NCBI GenBank assembly: GCA_030141605.1
Contig: JAQGDQ010000221.1
Coordinates: forward strand, 77,501-141,500
Reading direction: 5' to 3'
Length of the DNA stretch: 64,000 nucleotides
Origin: Tubiluchus corallicola
Taxonomy: Eukaryota; Priapulida; Priapulimorpha; Priapulimorphida; Tubiluchidae
The translations under genes were made by a program, and so were the position numbers. Positions 1 to 12,000 of the stretch are shown piece by piece (the stretch's first letter is position 1; every line of letters begins with the position of its first letter). The notes beneath the pieces were generated by a model. The model did not search any database, was not told the DNA's origin, and saw only the letters and a list, made by a program, of their open reading frames with translations.

Positions 1-22
1 TTCTTCTAACATGATCTTGCAG
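1..22 (+). CDS. RFT1: RFT1 exon fragment (3' end of N-terminal exon)
   Basis: Codons from base 2 read SSNMILQ and stop at CAG followed by the donor gtaacc. Joined to the next exon (LLFRLITF) this gives [15 protein letters not shown], which fits the human stretch ASSGLLLQVLFRLITF. The phase is 0 on both sides. The exon start is outside the window. Confidence 0.75.
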
Positions 23-3000
23 GTAACCGTTTGTCTATTTGTCGGTACGGTATTTAATTTTTATAACTACGGATTATTTAAAGACCGTAAAAGAGCTTCT
101 TGGAAAATCCTATGGAATTGTCAGCAAAACACCGAACATCTTTTACGAGGACATTAAACATATTGCACGTTTTTCAAATATTGGTTCTATCTTGTGCGAT
201 TATAATTTAAATCTCTTTTGCACTGAATCAGATGATAGCAATAATATCACGAATATGGCAGATCCTGATTTAAATTTTTTTAATACACCAAACTTAATAC
301 CAAAAAGCAATTACTATGATGAAGATCAGTTCACATCTTTGTACAGTAACACTGATTTCAATACACCACTGTCTATGATCCATGTTAATATTCGTAGCCT
401 AAAAGCTAATTTTGATTATTTAAATGTATATTTAGAATCATTAACTATAAGTTTTTCAATTATTGCCTTATCAGAAACATGGCTCCAAGATGATTCAGGA
501 GTAACCATTTCCCTGCCTGGATATGAATTTGAATGTATAAATCGTAAACACAAATCTGGTGGTGGAGTTGGCTTGCTTATAAGGAAAGACATACCTTATA
601 CAGTGAGAAAAGACCTATGCCACATCAATGATCCAGACATAGAATCACTTTTCATTGAATTACGCAGCAAGAATAAAAATACAATAATGGGAGTAATATA
701 TAGACCACCTGGTGAAAATCCTAACCATTTTACAGACAAAATACAGAACACTATGGCAATTGTTAATAGACAAAACAAACATATTTTCTTACTAGGAGAC
801 TATAATATAAATTTAATAAACCACGCTTCTCACAACGAAACCGGACACTTTTTAGACACAATGCTGACCAATTATCTGTTTCCTACTGTTACAAGACCAA
901 CAAGAATTACGCCTTATTCAGCAACACTAATTGATAATATATTTACTAATGCACTAGATTATAAGTATAAATCAGGTATTTTTCTAACAGATATAACAGA
1001 TCACCTCCCAATTTTTTTTAATTATTGATCTCAAAATTGAAACATACAGTAAGGAATACGTGCGCAAACATACTTATAATGTTCATATAAAAAACAAAAT
1101 TATCCAAGATTTAAATCAATGTGACTGGTCAGATTTATATTCTGCAACTAATACCGAAGACGCATACAATTTATTTCATACTAAGCTTTCTGATATCTAT
1201 AACAAACATATTAAACTACAGAAAAGCAATAACAATCATCAAGCAGCAAAAAAACCTTGGATCACTACAGCAATTTTAGTAAGTGTTAAGCGGAAAAACA
1301 AAATGTATCGTTCTCTGGTGAACAAGGCAGGTAATGACGTATCTGAAATAGAATACAAACGATATAGAAATGAACTTAATACAGTTATAAAAGCATCAAA
1401 ATGTCAGTATTATAGGGATAGATTGATGACAGTTAAAGATAACATAAAAAAGACATGGGATACAATGAAAGAAATTATGCATAAAGAAAGGCAAAATCGA
1501 CCCATTATGTTGTTCATAAACAATAAATTAATTAAAAATAATGTAGAGGTGGCAAATGCTTTTAACGATTACTTTGCCAATATTGGACCAATATTATCAG
1601 AACAAATTGAAAACACAAACATAAATCCATGTACATATCTTAAAGGTACCTACCGACAAAGCTTTTTTATTAGTGCAGTAACAGAAAATGATATAATAAA
1701 TACTTGCAAATCGTTTAATCGGAATAAAGGTCCTGGTAAGGACAAAATGTTACCTAAAGTCGTAATAGACACCATTGACTACATCTCTAAACCTTTGCAA
1801 TATTTAATTAATTTATCTTTTCTTACAGGTGAAATACCAACGAAATTGAAAGAATCAATTATTGTTCCTTTGTTTAAATCAGATGATCCCATGTCTCTGA
1901 ACAATTATAGACCAGTGTCCTTATTGCCTTTTATATCAAAAATATTAGAAAAAGTTTTTTACAATCAGTTATCTCATTATTTAATAAAAAAAAGAATTCT
2001 GAGTAATAAACAATTTGGTTTCAGAAAAGGTAGCTCCACTGAAATGGCCTTAACAAAAATTATAGAAAATATCATTAATACTGTTGAAAAAAATGGCACA
2101 TCCTACGGAGTATTTTGCGACCTATCAAAAGCATTTGATACAGTAAACCATGACATTCTGCTAAATAAGTTGTACTATTACGGTATCAGAGTTTTGCCTC
2201 ATATGTGGTTAAAGAATTATTTAACAGGGCGCACTCAGACAGTAAAATATAATAACGCTTTTTCAGATGTAACAACAATCAAATGTGGCGTGCCCCAAGG
2301 CTCAGTCCTCGGGCCACTACTTTTTCTAATTTATATTAATGACATCAAATTTTGTGTTAAAAATCACAATTTATTTCAGTTTGCTGATGATACAAGCATT
2401 TTTTTTAGCTTTCATAAAATAGAAACCAATATTGACTACATAAATACAGTTCTACATGATCTAGCTATAGGGTTCAAAACAAATAAACTTTCACTAAATT
2501 CATCAAAAACAAAATACATTCTGTTTAGATCCCGAAATAAACCAATTCAGGCGAACCACGATTTAATAATAGACCATAAAAGAATTACACGTGTAAAAGA
2601 ACTGAAATTTCTGGGATTAATACTGAATGAGCATCTAGACTGGCGACCACATATATTCATGATCAGATTAAAAATATCAAAAAATATAGGTATCATCTCA
2701 TATATTAAAAACGTTCTGAACACCGAACATCTTCTAACATTATACAACAGTTTAATATTATCATATTTAAATTACTGCACAACATTATGGGGCTTTACTT
2801 ATACTACAAATTTAGAATGCTTAAGAGTTTTACAACGAAAATTTTTACGTGTCATCTTCAAACTAGACAAAAGGAGCACAATTACTACTACACATTTTAA
2901 GCAATGTCAAATATTACTTCTGGATGATGTTATTAATTTTAATGGATGTATATACATGTATAGAACCAACAACAACTTATTTCCAACTTTTTTTGAAAAT

Positions 3001-6000
3001 CCAGTCAAGATAAATGTAAAAAAAATACAATACCAGACATAATGAATATATACCAAGACGTTGTAGAACAAATATGGCAAAACACTTCATCAGCTATATG
3101 GGGCCAGTCCTATGGAACAGACTAAGCCGCAATTCGAAATGTAGTCACTCCCTTTTAACTTTTAAAAAAACCGTCAGAAAAGAAATATTTCAAAAGTATT
3201 GAAGAGTAACACAATTTGATAATGGTAATAACCTGCATTTTTTGCTACAGTAATCTTAATATAACGTGACTATGTTTAACAGGATACTGAACACTTTGTA
3301 ACCATGATCACAGTTTTTCTTAGTTTCTCGCTCCATTTCATCTTTCATTCACTACTCCCCCCCCCCCATTTTTTTTTTAAGATTTCCACATACAGTTTGG
3401 CCTGTCAAGCTATGCTTTTAGGCTCAAACTGTATGCATCAAAAAATTATTCTGTAATGAAATTTGCACATGTATATCCCGCATTATGAAATTTCTTAATA
3501 ATATTGCATTTATTCATATTTATATTTATATTTACTCAAATGGAAAATTATCTGTATTTTAATGCTAATTGTAATGATGCAATGTGGAAAATGAATAAAA
3601 CTCTTGAAACTCTTGAGGAAGCTAGAGGTCCGGGGATCTGGATGTGACTGTTTTTGTCTTAGTTAAAGGAAGGCAGGATGATTTTCTATATACTACCCCA
3701 TTTTAAAGTCTGATATAAAGTATACATTGTAACACGATTAATACTGCAAAAGCGTTTCTGATAATTAAATAATAGATTAAAATCTTAATTAATGGCAGGC
3801 GAGCCAAACTATTGATGAAAATGCAAACAACATAATTTTCAGCAGTTGTACCAAAATTCGGGCAAGTTTTAAGATAAAAATTTCAAATTTACCGCTGTGT
3901 TCATGCATGAGCTGTCGAACGTGTGGAATTCGTCACAAATGAACACATCTGAAATCAGAGGTACAGCACCTGGTTTAGTGCAATGTGTTTCTGAAATGCA
4001 GATGCTAGACTTCACAAGCAAGTAGTGCCATTCTAACTGGCAAAGTGCATGTAACAGCAAATGCGAAATTGTGTTTGCATAGTAATCATTCTTTCGCATA
4101 AGTCATTTTTAAAAAAATGTATGTTACCTTTCAATATTTTAAAGAGTAGATTGTTTTGACTTACAGTTTAAGATTGGGTCATGTTTTGCTTTAAAGTTCT
4201 TGCACTGCCACTGAAATTTTCACCCATAAAGCATCTGCGATATAATTCAAAGTACTTTGCAGAATTTAGCATAGGAAACAAAGTCGAAACATAGCAGACT
4301 GCAGCCAAACTCAGTAATGACAAACAATTTCTTCTGCAAATTTTGCTCACATTTTTGGAACACAAGCAAAATACATTACAAAATGCAAGATATAGCTAGT
4401 ACATATAAATATATATCATAAATAAAATATGCATATAAAAGTAAAACATATAAATATTAAAATACACACACACGCACACACATACACACAGCAAAATCCT
4501 CCACAAGTTGGTGATTAAGTTTTTCTAGTTATTCACATATCCTGAATCTCCATTTCATGAGAATCATTTTGATAAAACGATAGTTGATTCCCAACACTAG
4601 TTAATGGTGAAATAGATGTTGAGAAATTACTGTCTGTTTAGTCATCAAAAATAAACAGTTTTCAAGTTATGATTATAAATCATTTCCTAATGTTTTATAA
4701 TTTTGGGACGTTTTCTTTTTCAGTTGCTGTTTCGTCTAATTACATTTGTTTTAAATGCATTTCTTATTCGTCGGGTCTCTAAGGACATTCTTGGAGTCGT
4801 TAACGTAAGGTATCGACATTCATTTTATCTATTTTGTAAAATCACAATTTGTGCAGTTAAGTTAAATCAATATAAATTATGTTTTTTATTTATAATACAT
4901 GTATGACCGTATTTTCTACGTGGTCATTATTAATTACATGTTTTGCAAGCCACTTATATTCAAGCAACTCGCAACTGTTTGTTGTGTAATACTTTGTACC
5001 TGTTCGTTATGTGGTGCTTATATAAAAGGTGCCCTCAGTAACTGCTTGTGGTGTGTTGTAAAATGCGCCCATTACATGAATGTGAAAGTATACACGTTTT
5101 GCAAGGAGATAAGATTTTTTGATGAAATGTGACGACCGTCAAACTTTAGTGACCTAGGCTGTAGGCTAGTTAGCCTGTTGGTTAATACACACCTGTCTGT
5201 GAACAGTAGTCAGAAGGCTTATATGTCCATTAAAAATATCGAAAAATCTATTGACAATGTATAGAAAGTAAAATTACAGCTAAAAGTACAGAGTACATGG
5301 TCCATGGTTAGTACAATATAAACACACATGTATGTGCAAATAAATAAAAAGTGCACATAAAAAGATGAAAACTTGGTTAGTACGATAAAATTGTATAATT
5401 TTAGTAAAAATTTACATCTTACATCATTTATCAAATCACATATTTTCTAACCATGTATCATTTATTAAAGGCTGATGTATGATAAATGCAGTTTATTAAA
5501 AGCAATTTTAGTAAGACAGAAATTTCAAGTTCTTAATAGCGTGAACAAAATTAGTTTGTTAAATTTTAAAATTTAAAATTAACAAATATTTTATTATTTT
5601 GTAACAAATTTTGTCAAGACAGATTTTTGAGGAATTTCCTATCTTATTAACGACAAATATGAGAGAGTTATTTTTTACACACTCTGCTCTCTGTAGATCA
5701 GCTTCTAACTTTCAATGACAAGGTGTACTGTTAATACCGAATGGATGTAACCGGCCTGGAACTTAGCTCCTAACCATAGAAAATGTTCTACATGGGACAT
5801 TGAGTAAGCTGGGGCTTACACAGTAACCGTGTTTAGATTGCGAAGTCCTGATACATACGGAGTCTTCTTTCTCGAGTGGTAGTACGTTAATAAGTATGAT
5901 TATTATACAGTAAAAAGTATGTATTATAAGTACTGTGTATACAGGGAAAATACTGTTATCTGCATCTAGGAAGTCTGTGTTTCAGTGAATTTTGCTAGAA

Positions 6001-9000
6001 AATTGTAGAGTAAAGTAACCTAATGACTGATACCAGGCGTACTGCAGAATCAATGCTCTAATTTCACTTGTGACCTTGTGTATCCGCCACCCCGTATAGT
6101 CAGAACATCATGTGCAGGGGTGGATACAGGTTTTAGAACAATGGTGGGCGCAACAAAAAAGCAGTTAGGGGATCTTTTTCACAGATTGCACATGTCTTAT
6201 CTCAGCATTATAAAATTACTAAAAAAACCTGTATAGCTAAATGTTTGTCTTATAAGTATATTGAGAATTATATTATTTAGTATTAATGTCCAAGTCAGTA
6301 GATTTGTTCTTAATCAATAAACCTAGAAATAATGAAGTTGAACTCAAATCAAAATGTATTTAACTCCTGTTGTTGATTAATAGCATTATTAACCCAAAGT
6401 TTTTATCATTTCATAACAATTTTGAACTGTTTTTCACATAAAATCTAAATGCAATTTTTATTTTAATCAAGATTTACCTTATTTTGTTGCCCGCTAATTA
6501 AACTACATGTACATTCTTTTCTCTGGTTTATATAGCAAATGTCATAATTTTAAAATTACTAATGTTTCCTAAATTAAACTGATAACATTAATGCCCACCA
6601 GTGTCTAAAAGTCTTTTTATCTATATTCGGTAAAGGATAGCAGACTAGGTGACTTCATAGTCTTTTCGCTATTCTTTCTCTAGTTCTAGATCTATCTATA
6701 CATTTTAACCATTCTTCAAAACTTATTAGAGATTCTTTTATTAATCATGTTCTATTGTAGCATTATAAAGAGATAAATAAATTAAAATTGAATTTAATTG
6801 AATTGAATTGATCTGGGGGGTGTAAGCTTCCAGGCAAGGTCCACCCAGATAACAATACATTTTACTGCATTTTAGACCACTTTTCTGCCTTCTGAAACCA
6901 TTTCCTTTAGGAAGCTCATTGTTTTAGAACAGGTGTCCCCTCACCTTTGACTCAAAGTTACATACTAATATATTGATATACACTGTACATAACTTTCATC
7001 TTTTGATCTATTATTTTTACAGATATAAGGCACCTTTGAGATTTAGCAAATCATTTTAATGCATATAATTCAGAGAAAATATTAATTTGGCACGTTGTAA
7101 CAGTTACTGCTGCCCACCCCTAAATCCGCCACTGATGTGTTATGTCTTTGTTCTATTTCAAATGCTATCGCAAACTAGTATACTGTTATTAACTTTAATT
7201 CCTTATGTGATATTTTTAATTTCAACAATGTAATCGATAGTATAAAATAGTGTTGCTCCGGATACACATTTTTGCCGGATAAAGAATACCGGATATCATC
7301 GAATATTTCCCAAAATTGACTTCCGGATTCGGATTATGGCCGGATAGGTTAGCTAAATTCGGATTGAATATGTGGATCAGTTTGGATAATAAAAAATTAG
7401 TAAATGTTTGCAAACTTTACCGTCTTCATTTAGTCTGTCATCTTAAAGGACCTAGCCCGAAACTACACCGTATTACCACTCACAAATGAAAAAAGATGTT
7501 TGTCAAATATTCGTCTTGAAAACACAAACATAGGCTAAAACATCGCAAAAACCGGATAGCTAATATTTGCGAATATCAAATTTTTATAACTATAGGAGAA
7601 TATCGGATACGAATAACTGCAAAATTTGGAGAATATCACCATTTTCGGATACGGATCAGATATCACGAGCAACACTAGTATAAAATGCATTAGCGGAAAT
7701 AACGAAACTATATGATACTTGAATTAATTTTTATCTAAATCAACAGTCAAAATTTAGCAATCTGTTCATATCATTTAATCTTACAGTTGTCTACAAATAA
7801 GACTTATAAATTTAGTTCTTCATTTTAATTGAGTGTTATATTTGCCATACTTTTCATATTTTTAACTATTTGACGTGATTTTTTGTAATCACTTCATTCA
7901 TTGTAAGCCTGTGTTTTTATCTGTGTGATCATTTAGACTCATCGTTACCAATATTGTTTTTAACTTGGAAAGTAACTCTTTACAACTTTGTACGTGATGT
8001 ATCATTGATATGCTTTATCCCTGTTAGTGAATAAATTCAATTGAATTCACCGAAACCAACAGCCCAAACAGATGCACAATTTTCACTAAAACATCACTCA
8101 AACTAGGATTACCTTTGCTAAAAGTTATCAGTAATCAGTAAGGGATTACCCTTGCTAAAAGTAATCAGCAAGTTATTACCCTTGCTAAAAGAAATGAGTA
8201 ATGAGTAATCAGTAAGTGATTAATCTTGCTAAAAATAACCAGTAATGAGTAATTTGTTGTTGTTGGTTGGGGTTTTTTTGTTGTTGGGTTGTGGGTTTTG
8301 TGTTGGTTGTGTGTTTTTGTGTGTGGGTTTTGTGTGTGGTTTTGTGTTGTTGGTTGGGGTTTTTTTAAAAGTAATCAGTAAGTTATTACCCTTGCTAAAA
8401 GAAATGAGTAATGAGTAATCAGTAAGTGATTAATCTTGCTAAATATAACCAGTAATGAGTAATTTGATTACAATTTTTCTGAAGAAATTAGTAATCATCA
8501 AGTCACATTTGATTACTTGGCAGATTACTTTTCTAAAGTAACGAACCCAACACTCTGCAGGCAGGGACGAATTAACCATTAGGCTAACAAATCAAATACT
8601 GTAATCTCCACGTAGCTCAAAATCGCATAACACAAAATGTCGTCTAACTCAAAGAATTTCAGTGGAACAGATGAAATCCTTCGTTTTCCCACAAAAAAAC
8701 ATTTCTTAACTCAAAATTTTGCCTTACTCAAATAAAATTTATGATTCATTTAATTGAAATACCGGAAATTTACTTCGCCTAACTCAAAAATAAAAAGTTT
8801 CGTACGACAGTGTTGTGTACGTGTCCTTTTGTAAATAAAAAACATCTTGTTTCGCTACATAATTTGTTATTCTTTAGGTAACTGTCATCAAATCTCCTCG
8901 TTTATGTATAGAAGGGTTGACTTTCTGCTTTCTGTTTAGCTCGCCGTCTGGAGGAGGGGTTTAGAGTTTCTATGCTGGAAACTGGTCAACATTGCCTAAC

Positions 9001-12000
9001 TCAAAAAACAATCTTATGTCATTTATTCGTCTCAGGTTGCTTCTCTTACACTCCACTACTCTGTTCATCTGTGGGGAGGCTTTCAGAAGAGCTTGTATGA
9101 GCAAAAGCAAGGAGAGATGCTGGAGTCAGACAATGAATCTACTGTGGTGTGCGTAAGTAATGAATAAGTTAAATATTGACAGCATGGAAGGATGTGCAAA
9201 TACTCGTTTTAAATAGGGGTGAGCATCGAACGTTCGAATTCGATTTAAACGAGTTTTTTTAGTTGGAAATCGATTTGAATGTAACACTATACATTTGAAT
9301 AATTCAGCACTTCAATCACATACGTTCTTTATCACTAAAAAGCTTGAAACATCATGCAATTAGATATTTACTTTGATATATATATATATATTTACTTTTC
9401 CATGTATATATCCACTCGAACAGTACTATGTGAGTGATACTATAATTGTATGGTAAGTATAATTATATCCAATTTCACTACGTTATACAACATATGATAT
9501 TAAGTATGTTTAAATATGTTTTTAACGACATACTTGTAATAATCCATATACACACGCATATATACCTGCATAAGTATATAAATCTACAAAATATTATATG
9601 TATATGTGAGCATTTGTTTCCCATATGACAATTTTCAAGTTTTCCATTGAGAAGATGGTATCATTGTGTTGTGTGTTTTCTATGATTTTATGAAGCCTTT
9701 TATCCAGTAAAAGCAATCAGTTCTGTTTTCTTTAGGCGCGAATAGTTGAGTCATTGCAACTGATTTAAAGCTGAATCTATTAGCTTGTTAAATAAATGCT
9801 TAGGTTTCTCTTTCAGTGCACCTTTGTCTATTGTTTGCATCGGCATTCTGGGATACGTATGGTTGCATTGGTTAGAACAACCAAGTTCCGATTCGGTGCC
9901 TCACTACTCGCTGGGTGTCGCCACTTTTGCCCTGTCCGCTATGATAGAAATATTCATTCTACCGGTGGTTGTGATGTCACAGGTGCTGTTATTTGTTAGA
10001 CTCAAGGTAAGCTATTAGCAATGTGTTTCTTCCAGCCTGATAGTATTGTTTTAAATGAAGCACGTAGAAGAAAAAGGTGCTCCTTTTTGAAGAGTGACCT
10101 CACTAAGCCTAATTCTTCCAAGTTAAGTCGGCAATTAAGCTTTTCTAGTTATTCACATATCCTGAATCTCCATTTCATGAGGATCATGTTGATACCAAGT
10201 TCATCACTCTATATTATTTCTAAGCCGAGATAATCCACGTTGAAGTTGGGGTGCTTGCCAGGCAATTCGTCAGGAAGAGCCATCTATTCGATTTAAGCAT
10301 AACTTCAATGTGCTCTTGCGAAGTCCATAGCTACCAACATTTCTGAGGTTACTAAATGTTTTATAGAAAAACGACAAAAAACAATGGCTGACTTTAACAG
10401 CGATTTCCTCAAGATTATGTTTTTCATTGAGCATCTTGCATCTCAACTTCAAAGTGAATTATCTCAGCTTAGAAATAACATAGAGCAATGAGTTTGGTAT
10501 CAAAATTATCCTCATGAATTGGAGAGTCAGGATATGTGAATAATTAAAAAAGCTTAACTTAATTAAAATAAGCCGACTTATGGACGTTTTTGCTTAGCAA
10601 GCACACATTTACTTTTTTAGCTACTCGTTTCAGTTTTATTTCTAGGTCATTGTTGGAGGCTTGGCAATTCTGGTGAGGAGTTTGGTAACTTTAGCACTTG
10701 TTGCTATTCGGCCGCAACTTGGAATACTGGCCTTCTGCATTGCGGAGGTAAAGATAATTGATTACTTGCAAAAATTGCCTTAAGACTTTCCTACTTATTT
10801 CTCAACATGCTAAACTACACATTTTATTTCAGCATAAAAGCAGAGCCATATGGTGGCCTCTTTGAATATTTTTTTTACATTGGCTGAGTTCAGCTTCAGG
10901 TACAGCACTTATATAAAATGGCCTAGCAGAATATCAAAAGATGATCTGTATAATGTGGTGAAGAAAAATCCTTGGAATAAACAAGTAAAAGTAAGCAGGG
11001 GCATATCAGAACTTCATGACACCCTAGGCTGATAGATCTGTCTCACCCATATGTTTTGTGAATTTATGATTATGTGCCAAACAAATTAACTAATTACTTG
11101 TGGTATATTAGTAATACTATTAACCTGGTCATTGTTAATATACGTGTATATGAACAGCGCTTATATAGAATCAGGCTAGGCAACTGCTTGTTGTGTATTA
11201 CCTTGTATTTATTCGTTATATAGCAACTGGTCTCTTTAACTTCCTGTGGTGTGCAATACTTGTTTTACATGAATATGAATAGATATGCATTTTCCTAGGA
11301 GAATTACTTAAAACTGGGCACCACTCAAACTTCGGTGCCCTAGGCTATAGCCTAGTTAGCCTATTGGTTAATACGCCCTTGAAAGTAAGAATTTGATTGA
11401 AGATGCACTAAGATTACCTCAAGAGTCTCCTCTTCCTAAAATTCTTGAAACGTCAAAAAAGCCAAGAGGAGTGCTTTCTGACATATATAGATATACTGCA
11501 AAAATATTTAGCAAACACAACTCTAGATTTGAGGAATGATGCATCGTAGCAGCGGACAGGACTGTGTGTTTTGTTAGAACGTAGCAGCACCGAAACGACG
11601 ACAAAGAGAGCACTTATGCCAAAAAGGGTTTGAAAAAACAATTTTGCTCTATAGGTTGGCAAGAAAACTGCTAGAATGTTTTTGACATTTGAAAGGAAAT
11701 AATAACTTTGAGAAGATTGGTTTTAGAAACTACTTTGGTAAGAGATATCGGTTGATAAAGGGAAGCCTTTTGTCTCTCGTCAGTCTGTGTGACATTCAAC
11801 ATCTGTGATTTATTTGAGAATATTTAAGCATTTATCATTCAACATTTAACACTAAAAAGGTGCCATAGAGTTTGTACCTGTTGGCATAGCTTAATGGTAG
11901 CATGCTCGCTTACCACGTGGGAGCTCGTGGGTTCAACTCTCCACTGAGTCATGCCAAAGACTTGAAAAATTGTACCGCTGGTTCTTCGACCAAGCACGCA

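Larger units (their letters stand above)
23..3630 (+). mobile_element. CR1/Jockey-type non-LTR retrotransposon (LINE) in RFT1 intron 1
   Basis: An endonuclease and reverse transcriptase ORF pair on the plus strand. The 3' end is a short tail built on a CTTGAAACT repeat near 3598-3620, typical of LINEs that end in microsatellite rather than poly(A). The exact 5' junction is not visible; the intron donor at 23 means the insertion starts after that. Two homopolymer frameshifts make it non-coding as read. Clade assignment within CR1/L2/Daphne/Jockey is inference. Confidence 0.9.

Noticed and set aside
3869-4365. Short minus-strand open frames in RFT1 intron 1
   Set aside because: The first overlaps an interspersed repeat that recurs near 58300; neither shows protein features.
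10850-11032. Open frame between RFT1 exons taken at first as an exon
   Set aside because: The phase-0 join from the exon ending at 10747 to 13929 restores the family sequence (AQLFYTTVLV-like region), leaving no room for it.
11883-11955. Functional tRNA-Gly gene
   Set aside because: Damaged T arm, imperfect B box and improbable anticodon; a SINE head is more likely.
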